Of a stretch of DNA of 64,000 nucleotides, positions 12,745-29,140 are shown one piece after another (the first letter of the stretch is position 1; each line of letters starts with the position of its first letter). The translations under genes and the position numbers were made by a program. The DNA is taken from contig JAJEKV010000059.1 in assembly GCA_021234155.1 (NCBI GenBank), positions 1,938,182 to 2,002,181 of the forward strand, in the 5' to 3' direction. The DNA is from Isoetes taiwanensis (taxonomy: Eukaryota > Streptophyta > Lycopodiopsida > Isoetales > Isoetaceae). The notes under the pieces are model-generated. The model did not search any database. It was not told where the DNA came from and worked only from the letters and a program-made list of their open reading frames with translations.

Positions 12745-15000
12745 ATCCCCCCCGGGTCGAAACTCTGCAATTCTAGCTATGCCACGTGTCGTGCCACGTA
12801 GGCCAAAATGATTGCTTGCCGTTGGATTTGATAATTTCCAATCCAACGATCACCAATATTCTAAAAAATCCTGGAAATTCCTTGGTTCCTTCTTCATCGA
12901 CACATTAGATTTCTTTTTGCTTTTTTTTTTCACAGACCGTCGTTCCATTTCCGTAGCCCATCGGTGTTCCTTAAACAGGGATTCACAACTACCTCCGAAT
13001 CTCTGCCGGATTGAAAGATTGAATTCGTTCCGGTGCAAAGAACACAGCTTTTGCCTATGCCACAGTTTTTGTTCTTGAAACGGAATTTGGGTTCCACTTA
13101 TTTGATCCTATCCAATAATTCTTAGATTCTTTTTAGAGAATACCTCTGTCCGGCGATCCCTGGTAGGGTTGTGTTACTTTACAGCCTCAATTTCGTCCGC
13201 TGCTGAAGTCGTGATACTTGATGTAGTTTAATGCTTTTGGTTTTTTCTTCAGGATAGCATCGGCAGCATGCCCTAGGATGAGTTGTCGGAAAGGTAATAC
13301 TCTGCTGAAGAAGATGACAGGGCGCATCTGACAACAATCTTCTCGCATGGCCTAGGCATTTTGTGACCCAAAACCAGGAAAGATTCAAGGATTCAAATGC
13401 CGAATTTGTTGTTCGAATGCCGAATGGCCTAGGCATTTGTTGTTCTTCAATTCGTCCCTGCTTTGCAACCTCTCCACAAATGTTTCTCAAAGATTTTCAT
13501 CTCTGGCCTATTTCATTCAGTTTTGAGCATCTGGGTGGATTGTGTCAGAAGGTTATGATTCTTTCCATTTTATGCATGTTTTAGTTGCTTGTGAACACCA
13601 TTCTAGGTCCCAAAACTCTGCTGTAACTCTGGCTGGTGGTTCCCGCACTGGTCATGGCAGGGTTTTAGGTTTGTAAGAGGGCAAAATCGTCTGGCGGAGG
13701 TTTCACCTGCAGGTTGAGCTGGAACTTGGAACTTCCACTTGGAGTCTGGAACCGCAAGGGCATTGAGAGGCAACAAGATCAGAAGTACTTCGATTTCTTA
13801 TTGAATTCCGTTGTGTCTTAGGAAAAAATTTGAGAGAGATTATTTGAGACGAGTTATGATTTCATTGGCAAAATTTCCTCTTGCAGCACAGCAGCATGCA
13901 TGCCACGATTTGGCATGCATCTCTCCTCATTACATTCAATTAGTTCTTGAAGAACATACCGGCGATATCCATATGGTATGTTTTGAGCATGTGAAAATGG
14001 AACTCTTGGGGGTATGTACAAGGTTGAGAACGAGCTTCTTGGCAGGGAAAAGGCCACATTTGCTGGTATAGATCCTCCATCCTTATTTTAGAACTCATCA
14101 TTTCCATTGCTTTTTGTCCTGAGGATGTGTAGCTTCTTATTTTATTTTTCAAACTCTACTATTACAACTGCTCATTTCCATTGTTTTTTCTTCAGGATGT
14201 TTCAAATCTCTCTCTTTTTTCGTTCTCAAATCCATCTAACATGTATTCTAATAGCAAATGTACTTCTTGGTTCCTTTGTAGGTGCATATGTGCAAGCTAC
14301 CAGATTTCCTATCCAATTCAAATTTGACAAAGAGCCACCTGATTTTGCATGGCACAGGCTGCCCTCCTTTTTGATGCTCAAACCTTCATCTACATTATCT
14401 TCTTATCTGGTGGGTCCATGCTCCAATTGGATGTTATTTACTCTTTCTGTCATGTGTTTCTCTTAATAAACAATACCGGAATCAGGCCCCATAAAATTTC
14501 CTTGATAAACAACATGGGATCAGGTTATCCTTTTGCTTGCACCGTTCTATTCTGTCTATGGCGAATTATTCTGGTATGCACAATTGTGATTAGAGGTAGA
14601 GTTAAATATTGGCATTTTGAAGGACACTTTATATTGGCAGATCGCGATTATCTTTCTAGCCTCAAAATACATGGGATTATCTTTCTGATGCAAGTCCTGA
14701 GAACTTGAGAAGCAATGTGATCGCCAGCAGGGTGTCAAAGTTGACACACTATTTCATACCTCCTGTCATGATCATGAAGACAGCAAGCCCTTATTGTGAA
14801 GACAACATGCGTATGTTTTTCAGAGCTCTTGGATATGGGACCAGGGCACTCTTTCTGCTACATCAGGCCTGCCTTAGATTCCTGCTGAGCTGATGGATTA
14901 TTAGTAATGATTAGTGACTGGCCTTCATGATCATAATTTATCTTTAACAGAGGTTTTACCCAAATATGGAGAAAATGTAATGGGGAAACAATCAGCTTTT
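12745..15000 (+). other. Gene-like region with possible exons, not identified
   Basis: The stretch has short frames ending at plausible splice signals. Examples are an open stretch at 14282-14360 (with FPIQFKFDKEPPDFAW) after a pyrimidine-rich tract, and another at 14017-14068 (MYKVENELLGREKATFAG) ending in a GT donor-like site. The 5' part (12746-13200) is promoter- or leader-like, with CACGTG at 12783. I cannot name the protein. It looks like an intron-containing gene fragment carried by a Helitron whose 3' end is at 17163. Splicing and frame are not established. Confidence 0.35.
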
Positions 15001-15900
15001 AGAGGAACGTGTCTATTCTCAATGTTCTTCATAATATACATGAAAAAGGTTTCTCGATTTCATTCGCTTTTTCCCTTGCTATTTGCAGGAACTAGTATTA
15101 CGCGGTCCTGACTTCCTACAAGCAGCATTAAGAAAGGCTAGCCAGCTTTTGGAGCAGGTCCCAACAGTCTTTGTGATAAAAGGTAACATACTTCATTGAT
15201 GCACTATTCTTCTTCGTGTATTTGGAAGGATATACATTCAAGCAGATTCTGTTATTGAAGGTCATGTCAAAGGGATCTGCTAAAGGTACAACAACAGGCT
15301 ATGTTTCTCTCATCTTTCCAAATGGTCAGAACTTGCATTCGTGTGCTTCTAAGCTATACGATACTTGCCACAGAGAATTACAGAAGGTAAAGCACATTGC
15401 TTTAATTTTTATGTGCATGGATGCCACCATCATTTTGGCCCCTTGGCTGTGTACAATATGTGGCCATGTGGCCGCTTGCTTGGTGATCCGAAGAACATGA
15501 TAGTGCCATAAGCAATTACAATATTGCGCTAGAGGAACATGTTTATTTTCAATATTGTTAATGGCAAGGGTTTTTAGATTTAATCCGCTTGTGCAGAAAC
15601 TAAAATTACATGGTCAGGCTTTCCTACAATCAGTGTCAAGAAAGGCCAGCCAGCTTTTGTGCAGTGTGAGAAAAGGTAACATACTTCATTGATGCACTTC
15701 TTCTTTATGTACATGGAAAGGAATATGTTGATGCATATCAATTTGTTGATGTTCAAGAGGAGCAGGCAGTATCATGTTATAACAAAGCTAAACAACATTA
15801 TTAGAATACGTTTGTGTGTACAATATGTAGCAGCTAGGATGTGATCTGACGAACATGATAATGCCGTAAATAATTACAATGTTGAGTCTGGGTACTGATA
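14985..15900 (+). repeat. Degenerate tandem duplication of an exon-like segment
   Basis: The segment at 15000-15500 is repeated at 15530-15890 with substitutions and gaps. Paired landmarks are 'agaggaac.tgt.tatt' (15001/15532), 'aagaaaggc.agccagctttt' (15130/15637), 'aaaaggtaacatacttcattgatgcac' (15177/15671) and 'gaacatgata.tgcc.taa' (15493/15852). In the first copy one frame is open (VLRGPDFLQAALRKASQLLE, with further residues to a GT donor at 15182). In the second copy the frame is damaged. This indicates duplication of a gene piece followed by decay of one copy. Confidence 0.75.
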
Positions 15901-17130
15901 CTAAACAAACCATTGTGCTTTTATATTTATTGGCAGCATGAATGGCATCCTATTGTCAGATTGGCTAAGATGAACATTTGGATCATTTTTGAAGATTGCA
16001 TTAGAATATAGTATTCCTACGGATTCTTCTTGTACGACTCATCAAAGTTGCTAAATTTAAGAGATGCGTATTCGAGTTTTCTCCACTATTGTTTTATCAA
16101 ATGGTTGTACATTAGGTGATTCAGACTTTTGACACATCTTAATGTAATCAAAGATTTGTTGTGGTGATACCTTCGCTTCTAGGTATCCTCTGTATCCTCT
16201 GGTGGAATGAGAGGTTTGCTGACTTATATTTCAATCTTTTAAATGGCTATACCTAATGCTCATGGATGCATGGTGCATAGATTTCATATTGTCTACTATT
16301 TGCAAGAAAATTCATGCATAGATCTCATATTGTCTACTATTTGCTCATTTGGAGATGCCAAAAGCTTAATTACACATTTTGCCAAACACATTTTTGCAAT
16401 CTAGGGACCTCTTGCTAGGTTTCTTTTGTTCCTAAACTTGAATTTCCTAAGATTCTATAGCATTGATATTATGTTAACGCAACAATTTCACATTTATTAG
16501 CTACTATCAATCTTGAATATAAGGAAAGGATGAAATTGGATCTTTGCAAGTTTGTAACATGAAACCATTGAAACCACACAAATTACTCTTTAGCATGTTT
16601 ATGGAACTCCTTTAGATTGGATATTTGAGTATATTTGTGAAACTTATCTTTTATAATTCATGATAAACAAGTCAACAAAGTGATTGCTAGATGCCTATAA
16701 TTGTCAAAGTTACCATCTTTTTTATCAAGACTTGACTTGCACACATCTAAGAACTATAGAAGCATTTCATTCAACAAATCTAATCTCACAAATCCAGATC
16801 GTCCTTGGCAGCAATTATGTAGTATATACAGCAATTATGTAGTATATAAAAAGACTAGATTTCATGTAGTATATAAAAATACTAGATTTCATAACCTATC
16901 GCCTTGGACAATTATTAAGACATGCACAAAACTTATAGGTAAAAATTTTAAGGAATCCAGAGCAGACATGTCTTTAATAAACCTAGGACATCAACCTAAT
17001 AGATCTGGGAGTCTAACAGCTGAGGCATTTTTTATTAACAACAATTACGAAACGGGGGCATCATGACCCTGTAACTTTCTATGTTCCTTATTCGTTCTAT
17101 ACACAATTCCAACATAACAAATATGATTTA

Positions 17131-17163
17131 TAAGGCCCGGCAACGCCGCGCATTCATTACTAG
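17131..17163 (+). mobile_element. Helitron 3' terminus (hairpin plus CTAG)
   Basis: GGCCCGGCAACGCCGCGC forms an imperfect hairpin. It is followed by ATTCATTACTAG and then T, the same design as the proven 3' end at 10236. The matching 5' TC is not certain. A candidate is TCCCCCCCGGGTCG at 12746, preceded by A, which would give an element of 4418 bp inside family X copy 1. I could not confirm it from an empty site. Confidence 0.72.
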
Positions 17164-20005
17164 TAAATAAGTAAAACTGGTCTTCAACAAATGTAAGATG
17201 CATCATAGAAATCTGCGAACTCATGAACTCTTATCATTGAAAATTCCCTTCGGGCATAGAATTGAAACAAACATGCCACATCAACACAACGAACAAGGGT
17301 TGAGCAGACTTGGACAAATCTTTTTGAAGTTATTGTGCTATGAGGTATCGGATTAGACATTAAAATGTTTGTAAGATGCTCCCGACAAAAGATCTAACCC
17401 ATTCTTCAGCTCTTCCAATTTGACGCCCAGCCCCACCTTACCCGCACCTCAACCCTGCTTTTCTGCTAGTTGCTATTATTTTTTTATTTATCTTGTCTCT
17501 TGTAATGCAGCATTGGATGCAGCATCAAATGGCATCTTGCCTCTGAGGGTTGTAGAGCGTAGACCAAAGCAGTAATGCCCAAAATGAAAAAAGCTTTGAA
17601 ACAGACATTTGTTTTGAAATGCTCATGTAAAAACCACTTCATAATTTAGAGTGAAATATTGTCTTTGGCAGCTGGTGCAAAGCTTGGCCATGCCCTCTTG
17701 TACAAAGCTTAAGGTTCCATGCTACAGGCTGATTTATGACAAATCTGAACCAAATATTCGTTTCAGAGCAATTCAATTGTATCATGGTAAAAGCATGGAC
17801 TGCTCACTTACTCCATGTGCATGGGGAATTGAACAAAAGCTTTAAGTATCAATACAAGGTTGCCTGCATCTTATAAAACTCAATCTCAATGCGCAATAAT
17901 GCTCCAATGAATCTTTCAAGATATCTAGATATAGTGACCATAATGCACTTGTTGACCTGTATGTCAAATTTGAGCATTGAAAATGCACATCATGTGTCTG
18001 AATATTATATAGGTACAAACTTTATACTATTGTAATTTATGTCTAATAAAAGTATGCGAATAAAGCAAAATCTCTAAAATAGGTAGATAACTTAACTAGA
18101 ACATGTGCGAGGGCAATTGGTTAAGTTAAATAGTAAACTTAATTAGATTGGTCAGAATGTGTTCTAGTTAAGTTAAAATTTTAACTTAACTAAATACATG
18201 TCTGAAAACATTTTAATTACCACAAACTTAACAAGACAACGTCTGAACAACAATCCATGTTGTTTACTTAGGTTAAAATTCTTAACTTAACTATGCTCAG
18301 TGTGAAGATATTTTGCTCGTCCTAGTTAAGTTATGCATTTATTTGAAACCTAACTCTTTTAGGTGTGAATACAATTGTTATATTTAATTTAAATTTAGTT
18401 ACTTAATTTTTTTTAACATAACCTAACTTAACGGCGGGTCTGAATGGACCCTATATAAAATAAAATGATGCAGTCTCATGAAGGAGAGATTATATGGTGA
18501 CAACCCCAACATACCCAATGGATTAGCAAGAGCAACAGCACAAACTCCTGATTAGTTATGCACCCAAACCATGAATGTATTGCATTATGTTGGACAAAAT
18601 TAAAAATGCGAATGGCAAATCGGGTCAAACATGTAAAAAAAGCGCTTAGCTTGATCACGACATCAGTTGCAGTTAAGCAAAGAGCTAGATGCCAAGACAA
18701 GACGTTAAGTGTGATTTATGCACAACAAAAAACAAGTGAATAACCACATCCAAATCCTTCAATGCTTGAGCAAGATGTTGTTGCATGGAATGTAATGCTC
18801 AGCAAATGTCAACTACAAAAGATGTGAATTCTATAGGAAGTTTTGTCTAAACTAATTCCTTTGGTTTCAACAATTGCTAGCAAGGTAAGTCAAAGCGTCT
18901 ATTATTATAGATCAATGGTTTCAAATATACAGTTTTTGGAATTCAATGGTTCATAATCAGGCACTGTAGCAATGGGAAATGACACATTCACTATATCTCC
19001 CACTGACCAAATCAAACTCCTTTTCTTCCTTCCGTTATCTTGATCAGCGCAATTAAAACAGCTCAGACGCCATGGCTGGCCCCTTTTCTTTCAACTTTCG
19101 TTGCCCAAAACATTCACGATCAGGATCACCTGTATATTTTACCCCCTTGGTTTATTGGTTCACACTACCAACATAGACAATTCCAGTAATAGCCTAGACC
19201 CATATATCTATATGCTCTTCCAACTATTATAGAGGAATGTATCTTTCAACCTAGCCTTATCATCCAAGTAATTCCACTCTACAAATTATCATTTATAACA
19301 TGAATATGCAACAATACCTGACAGATATTTGCAGTACAGTAACAAGGTCTTATTAAGAAATCCCCCTATAAATTTGTGGACAGATGCATATGAAAAGGTT
19401 CACCTACTTCTTTTGCAAAGGTAATGTAAACGCCATTGCTCATGCACTGTGTAATTAATCGATTCCTACTGTAGAGACGTTAGAATAATGAACATGGAAG
19501 TTAATTTAGAGTGTTGCGTTTTGTAAAGATTCGTTGTAGAAAATGAAGCTCATTATCTTTGCATGATTGAGGCTCAACGTTAAATCACATTCTGAAATGC
19601 TAATTATATTTGCATGACAAGATAGGACTAAGATAGGCAAGCAAATGTATTGAACAAGAATGATTGACATACTTGCAGTATCAAGCCAGTTCCGCAGTTT
19701 GCTTGCTTCTTCATATGCATGTGGCCTGACTGAATGGCTCCTCTTTAGTCTCATGCATCTACATATAGAATTAATAATAGTGGCCCATGGAATCAGTTAA
19801 TAGTGGCAACTTATCCACAATACCTGAAAGCGAGAAGCAGACCAGAGAGTAAACTAATAGAAAAATATGTATTTTAAAAGAAGTGGCTTTTAATATTTAG
19901 GACAATTAAAGCCATCAGGTGGACCCTTCCAAGCAGACGATCCAGCAAATATTAAGCACCAAATATTGTGTGCTTAAGATGTACAATAATGTATTCCAGA
20001 ACAAA
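17164..20005. other. Unassigned part of family X copy 1
   Basis: Mostly AT-rich DNA with no protein I can name. Around 18090-18440 the motif 'ttaacttaac' or its complement recurs at least five times in both orientations, ending in 'gggtctgaatggaccc'. This suggests a degraded MITE with long subterminal repeats, but I cannot fix both ends. Short frames at 17500-17850 show no known domain. Confidence 0.4.
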
Positions 20006-22250
<2,245 letters not shown>

Positions 22251-24427
22251 GAATCGAACCAGTTAATATGTTGCCTAGGCATTTCGCGACATGAGAAGCC
22301 GACGAAACCCAGAATACGGAATATAATTATCATCCCTATTCATCCTATTAGACAGAGAATGTGCTGCGTAGAGAAAAGCCTTGGCTGATGCAATTCGATG
22401 GCAAGGGCTAAGAGAGACAGGATCAAGATCAAATCCAAACTTATATTCGAGGTTAAAGAGGCAATGCCTTACAGAACAGTTAGATGTTGAATCAAGGTAT
22501 TGCAGGCTGCATGGTAGCGGAGTATATCTCCTATGAGAAGCAGGGGTTTACAGTCGCCCAAGCTCTTGACAAACACTGCATTAGGAGGGCAAAGCGACTT
22601 GATTGATGGAGGATTTGCCATCGATTTCATGGATCACGCCAGTCTGCAACACAAGGCGATTGCACCGGTTCAACCGGTTCTTCTGCTCATCTGCATACAC
22701 AATACACAAGTTTACCGGATATAACACGTTTTTGGCCATCATCAGCATATTCTCAGAATATGTCCCAAATTCCATATAAACAAAGGTTTGCCCCTTTGGG
22801 GCAACCCAAAAAAACATAGATTCAGGATAGAAAATAATCACATTAGCTTACTGAGTATATTGGTTAATGTAGTCTTATAAGGACATTGATTTTTTTAGTA
22901 GAGGCTCGAGCCCCCATATTTCATATTCTAAAACCTTAGACAAAGACGTATAAAGTTTTGATATTGCATCAAAACCTTAGGCAAACTCGTATTTGACATT
23001 TGAAAATCATAAGAAACCCAATTATAACTGAGCATAAGTGAAACGAGAGGTGCCTAGAGCCTCCAACATACAGTTTGGATCGTAGGATCGACAGATCCGA
23101 CGACTACAGTAGTTCAGGTGCACCCCGTTTAATATGTAGCAAAATAACAGAGGGTTCCAGGGGGATTTGATATGGATGTAAAAAAACAAACCTTGAATCC
23201 ATAGACCATATATCCCTAAAACAATTGAATGAGTCGTTAAAAAAAACATAGATTCAAGATAGAAAATAATCACATTAGCTTACTCGGTATATTGGTTAAT
23301 GTAGTCTTATAAGACATTGAGTTTTTTTAGTAGAGGCTCGAGCCCCCATATTTCATATTCTAAAACCTTAGACAAAGACGTATAAAGTTTTGATATTGCA
23401 TCAAAACCTTAGGCAAACTCGTATTTGACATTTCAAAATCATAGGAAACCTAATTATAACTGAGCATAAGTGAAACGAGAGGTGCCTAGAGCCTCCAACA
23501 TACAGTTTGGGTTGTAGGATCGACAGATCCGACGACTACAGTAGTTCAGGGTTCGTTTACAATATGTAGCAAAGTAATAGAGGGTTCCAGGGGGATTTGA
23601 ATGTAAAAAGACAAACGTTGAAACAATAGATCATGTATCCCTAAAACAATTGAATGAGTCGTTAAGAAAAACATAGATTCAAGATAGAAAATAATCACAT
23701 TAGCTTATTGGATATATTGGTTAATGTAGTCTTATAAGGATATTGAGTTTTTTTAGTAGAGGCTCGAGCCCCCATATTTCATATTCTAAAACCTTAGACA
23801 AAGACGTATAAAGTTGTGATATTGCATCAAAACCTTAGGCAAACTCGTATTTGACATTTCAAGATCATAGGAAACCCAATTATAACTGAGCATGGTGCCT
23901 AGAGCCTCCAACATACAGTTTGGGTCGTAGGATCGCCAGATCCGATGACTACAGTAGTTCAAGGTGCACCCCGTTTAGAATATGTAGCAAAGTAACAGAG
24001 GGTTCCAGGGGGATTTGATATAGATGTAAAAAGACAAACCTTGAAACCATAGACCATATATCCCTAAAACAATTGAATGGGTCGTTAAAAAAAAACATAG
24101 ATTCAAGTTAAAAAATAATTTTATCAGCTTACTGGGTATATTGGTTAATATAGTTTTATAAGAACATTGAGTTTTTTTGGTAGAGGCTCAAGCCCCCATA
24201 TTTCATATTCTAAAACCTTAGACAAAGACGTATAGAGTTTTGATATTGCATCAAAACCTTAGGCAAACTCGTATTTGACATTTCAAAACATAGGAAACCC
24301 AATCATAACTGAGCATAACCGAAACGAGAGGTGCCCAGAGCCTCCAACATACAATTTGGGCCGTAGGATCGACAGATCCGACGACTGTAGTAGTTCAGGG
24401 TGCATCCCATTTAGAATATGTAGCAAT

Positions 24428-27388
24428 TCACTACAAGCTTTTGAAGCAATAAATTTAGATCTTTGGGCTAAAGAGCGATTGTATCCATGTGACTCTTTCA
24501 GTCGAGCTCATCCAGATTTTTCCTTAGCATCTGGTCTTGTTGAATTTGATTGCAAGGATCTCCAAAGATTATTTGGTTATTGGAATAATTTGGTTAATGG
24601 TAATTGTAATCCACATTTTGCATTTGTATGGATTAAATTGCAAAGGTTTTCAAGATGTTAACCAACTTCAATATGCAAACTACTTGTTGTCTCAATAATG
24701 TCAAAAGGAGAGTGAAGTGTAGGTGGAAATGTGGGAATTGGTGATGGAGATCAAGTAATTCAGTAAAGAATAAAGAGAGTTGAGCAAGAAAATAATTTCC
24801 TCAACAAGAGAGTCAAACGAATGAAGGAAATTCCACTGGGGTTCAACGAAAGGGCAAGAGGCTTGAAGCCCATAAATGTACTCGCTCTTGGAGGTAGAGG
24901 CTCAGAATAAAAAGGATCACAACTATTAAAAAGCGAAAGAAGTCTTATCGCAAAGCTACAAAGGCATATAAGCGAACAGGTTTTTCAAAACATGGATGTT
25001 GCTCAAACAAAACTCAGAGGAATAATCAACCATAGGCAGTGATTGAAAAAATGATTAATACAAAAGCTACAATGAATAGAATAGAGAAATCGGAGTGAGA
25101 GTGCGAGGATAGAAAGAGGGAATAATCTAGCTCAAGAGAATGTTGTTTTTTTTTTAAAGTACAAAGTTTTTTATTGATTAGATAGGAAAAATTACAATAC
25201 AAAGGATCCCTTATGGATCAGATATAATTTAAGTACAGAGGATCCCCTCTGGATTAAAATCATGTCTGTAGCAAATGTACATATAAGCTTCTCTCAACCT
25301 CTTCCTCTATCTAACTAGTACTACAATATTAACATCTTCCCAGTTAAACAAAATACTATAAGAGCCAAATGCTCATCTTCCATAAGCTTCAGACAAATCT
25401 TGAATGCTCAAGAAATCATCTTGCAAAACTAGAAATGAGGAGAAAGGAGCTGAAGAGTAATCTAAACATCATCCCGCACTGCTCAGAGAAGCCCAAATGC
25501 TTTAGACTTTGATTACATTCTGCAGCTTTCCTATCAATTGCAAAATTGAAAGGAGACGCTGCATTGTCGGGTTGTGCCAGTCAGCCAACCTGCAAAGCTA
25601 GACACACAGCCTAGCCACCAAAATTTCCCTCTAAAGTTCGGCTCATAATATTTGGTCTTGATATGGAAGCGTCTTTTTGGACACAATCATATCTCTAGCT
25701 CGGCAATCTCCAATAATTTGGCATCCTGTTTTAAAACTGTAAAAGCGAAATCAAGAATTTGGTCTAGCTCCTTCCAAGAAAAACATCTCTAGATCTTTCC
25801 GCTAGCAAGAAAGAGCAAGAGGAAGGGAAAAAAGCCAACAATTCGGAGGATTCGCCATAAATTAGATTGCTCAAGATAACCAATCATGAAAATTGCTCCC
25901 TTTATGATACTGCAAAAAATCTGCTACCTTATATACTCTGCTCTAATAAAAAAAATATATAAATTTCAAGAAACTTACACATTCTTGTCCTTGCTTTAGC
26001 AAATCGGGCTGCAACTGTAGACTTGGTCTGCCAAGGCAAGGTCTTAGAGAAGAACCTCAGCTACCAAGAAGAGCACCGACCATTTCGATTTATTTTGCTG
26101 CATCTGATCCTTGCCTTCACAAAAAATTCCTAAGCCCCATCTATTGGGAGAAGCAAAGTTAGAGAAGCTTGGAGGCTTGATTCCCAAAAGAGTCTGGCAA
26201 AACCGAGCAGCAAAGCCCTATTCGCCAAGCTTGAATAAGAGCCTACAAATGCTCAAAAAGGCAAAAATTTTAACAAGATCATGAAGACCGCCTTGAAGCA
26301 TTTTTAACCAACCCAATTTTTATCCCTGTTCTGCAAGAAAAGCTGAAGCAGTGCCGAAATCAGGGAGAGGAGGACGGCCTCCTTTCCCTTTACCGCCCTA
26401 GCCGCAGGGAGAAGCGCCAAGAACCATACAGTTACTAACAGTAACTTCACTCAAGAGAATGTTGTTGATGTTGTTCGAGCTTTAAAGATGCCTTGCTGGT
26501 TTTCATTGCCAAATCTTCCTCCAGATTTAATGGCTCATCAAATTTTAGTAGAAATTGCCTCTGGACTTGGGGTTCATATTTCACATTCTATAATGAATGG
26601 GCCGAGGATTTGCGTGTCTATGTCAGTGGACTCATAGTGGTCAAAAGTGGTTCGTGGTATAAGAAATTGGATCTTAAGCTTTTGAAATGGGCCTGAACTT
26701 GCTCGCTTGTTTCCTGTTAAGATGAACTTTGCTGGCTTTCAGAGAGGCCCTCGTGTGTCTCAGACTTCTGTTCAACTTTCTCCTTCACCTCAGATTCAAG
26801 GTCATGGTGTTAATCCTTTAGTTGTTCATGATCAATCTATGCCGATAGTTTTACCTTCCTCAGAAGTGGCAGCTGAGTTACGTCAACCCTTGGCATTGCC
26901 TGTAGCATCGTCATCTGCTCCTATTACTTCTTCAGATGTGGCAGCTGAGTTACGTCAATCCTTGGCGTTGCCTGTAGCATCGTCATCTGCTCCTATTACT
27001 TCTTCAGGTGATGATCCTCACGATGACATTTCTTGTCCTGATACGGTTGAGGCGGCTATGGGAGCTGCTTTTATTAAGTCGAGCATTAGAAAGGTAAGAC
27101 AATATGTCAACTGGAAGAAGGTAGCCAGGAGGAAGGGCTCATTCAAGGTACGACGTAAGGATGTTCTTACATTATCTAGTGATGATGATATTGATGTGAT
27201 AGAATAGGCTAATGAGGTAATTAAATGCCCTAAGAGGGCATCAGATATTTGATTGTGTACTGTGTATGGGTGGTTCTGCTTAGTGGACTTAGTAGTCCTC
27301 TAGGTTTTGAGTCCCATGTCACAGTCCTCTTGTATGTTTCTTGATTTTTCCATGAATAATAGATTGTCGTCCTTCAACAAAAAAAAAG
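24428..27388 (+). pseudogene. LINE ORF1 (DUF4283-like) remnant with poly-A end
   Basis: After removing the insert at 25148-26449, the sequence reads like the first ORF of a plant LINE. WFSLPNLPPDL, then EIASGLGVHISHSIMNG (near 26500-26600), resembles the 'PxWxRLPxLP ... ALG' block of DUF4283 proteins. It is followed by a Ser/Pro-rich tail (26707-27207) with a 25-residue internal repeat containing VAAELRQ and LALPVASSSAPITSS, and a basic C-terminus. Several stops interrupt the upstream part (for example TAG after SMSVDS). Beyond 27207 comes an untranslated-like tract ending in A9 near 27380-27388. No endonuclease or reverse transcriptase is attached, so it is a defective or non-autonomous copy. 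The family assignment is moderate. Confidence 0.5.
25148..26449 (-). mobile_element. LINE-derived retroposon (1.3 kb) with 17-bp target duplication
   Basis: Exact direct repeats CTCAAGAGAATGTTGTT flank the insert (25131-25147 and 26450-26466). The insert begins on the plus strand with a T-run, that is, a poly-A tail on the minus strand, as expected for target-primed reverse transcription. It has no long frame. The far (5') end is GC-richer, like an untranslated leader, and the near end resembles a LINE 3' tail. I infer a non-autonomous or internally deleted LINE. The insert is younger than the ORF1 remnant it interrupts. Confidence 0.85.
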
Positions 27389-29140
27389 AAACATGTATAA
27401 AAAAAACTCTAAGCTCAAAATAGCAGCATCCCTTATGAAAGAATGGCGATTCTAATGCTTCGAATTGAATCTTGACACTTTTGATATTGATAATTGTACT
27501 CCCTCTACTTTTTATCATTCTGCCTCCCATCACTCTGCCAGGATTCATATTTCTAATAATTTACCATCTCTTTCAAATCCTTGTTAGTTCTTCTATCCAA
27601 AAACATCAAAATGTTCAAGACATGCAGTACAAATTGATGGCTGCTATCATGGCAGCATAAGCAGGATAAACTGATAGTTACTGCTTAGATACTGCTGATT
27701 TTGTTATGCCGGAGCATGAGGAGCTGAGGAGACAACTTGGTGATCTTCAAGACAAGAAGCGTGAGGCTAACTAGCATCATGCTTGAGAAGTTGTTGTCCT
27801 TTAGGCTCACTGTAATTGCCTTCGGATGAATTTCAAACTAAGCAAGATGTAAATGCACAATTGTGAGGTAATCATGATACCCTGCATGATGAATTTCAGG
27901 GCCTCGTGGCTTTTGATAAAAGTCAGGCTCGACAGTTGGAAGCAGTTGTAGAATAGATTACGACCTTCAAGCTCAACTGGTTGATCATGAAAACTCTTAT
28001 GCGGCACTCCAAGCCACTCTATCTGCTTTGGAAGCTTTTTTAGGCCATGATTCAGTCATTGCATACCAGATTAAAAGAAGTGGATGCCCACAAAACTATC
28101 ATGGAGGCGTAACTGGCTTAACTCAGGTTACATATTGCTGCCTCCCCTCTAGTCTTTGAAAGAGCTTCTATGAAGATATCAAGCTGTGAGCTGTCAGCTA
28201 CATTATCAGCTCTCAGCCTTTTGGTTGAAGAACTCCAAAAGGCATGTCAGCATGCCATTAAGCATCCTGTACATGCATGTGGTAGGATAGGAATGGATCA
28301 GACATAAGAATGCTGACCAACTTACCTTGACGTATATTGACTTGTTCATATTGGTTGCATGATGTGGTTTGTGGACTAATTTCTTCTTGTTTTCAGCATA
28401 TATAGCATAGCTTTAGATTGGGCAAAATGTGATTTCCATATTTTGAACAAAGTTCTCTTTCTATGGTTTTGCTTCTGTATTATAATCATGCATGGTTTGC
28501 ATTGTTCCTTGCATATTTGAGTTGCACTTATGCATTGTAGTGGAAAGAAGGAATGAGCAGGTTGCGTAGAAATTGCAATTGCAATTATAGACTAGTATTA
28601 TGTACATTGATTTGTCCATACTAGTTATGTGATGTGGTTTTTATTCATGAGTGTGCAAGAATTTTATATTCGTGATCATTGAAAGTGATTGTATTACGCA
28701 TGGTTAGGTAGCTCCTACCTATTTGAGATGGCAAGAAGTTGTATAGAATCAATTTGAATCAATTTTTATCGTCTGATAGATAGAGAACAAAGATTGTCTG
28801 CTTACTATTGCCTAGTACTCTATGTGGTATCACAAGGGATATCAATACATAACTAGAATATACGAACAATGTCGCCAACATATCTTAGCTTTACTAAATT
28901 TGGTAATAACACTTCCTTTTAGTCCATTCTTGTCCACGCTTATTAGGTGGTAATGCATATGGACATATAAAAATCAAATCCTTGGACTACAAGCAAGGGT
29001 TATTCATTTGCATCTTATACATTAAGACCAAACATATGAAACACAAAGGTTAGTTAGCATCCTATGTGATTAACAAATCTAAAAATAAGCACCTAATACT
29101 TCTTAATCTTGTAAGAGATAAAACTTGTAGCCTAATGTGT
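27389..29140 (+). other. Decayed coding remnant and unassigned DNA
   Basis: Around 27690-28260 short runs such as ELRRQLGDLQDKKREA and DKSQARQLEAVVE suggest a once coiled-coil protein, now broken by many stops. I cannot name it. From 28260 to 29140 I see nothing supportable. Confidence 0.35.

Noticed and set aside
12746-17163. Full Helitron with 5' end at 12746
   Set aside because: The 3' end is convincing, but the 5' TC is only one of many possible ones and no empty site is available, so I annotated only the 3' end.
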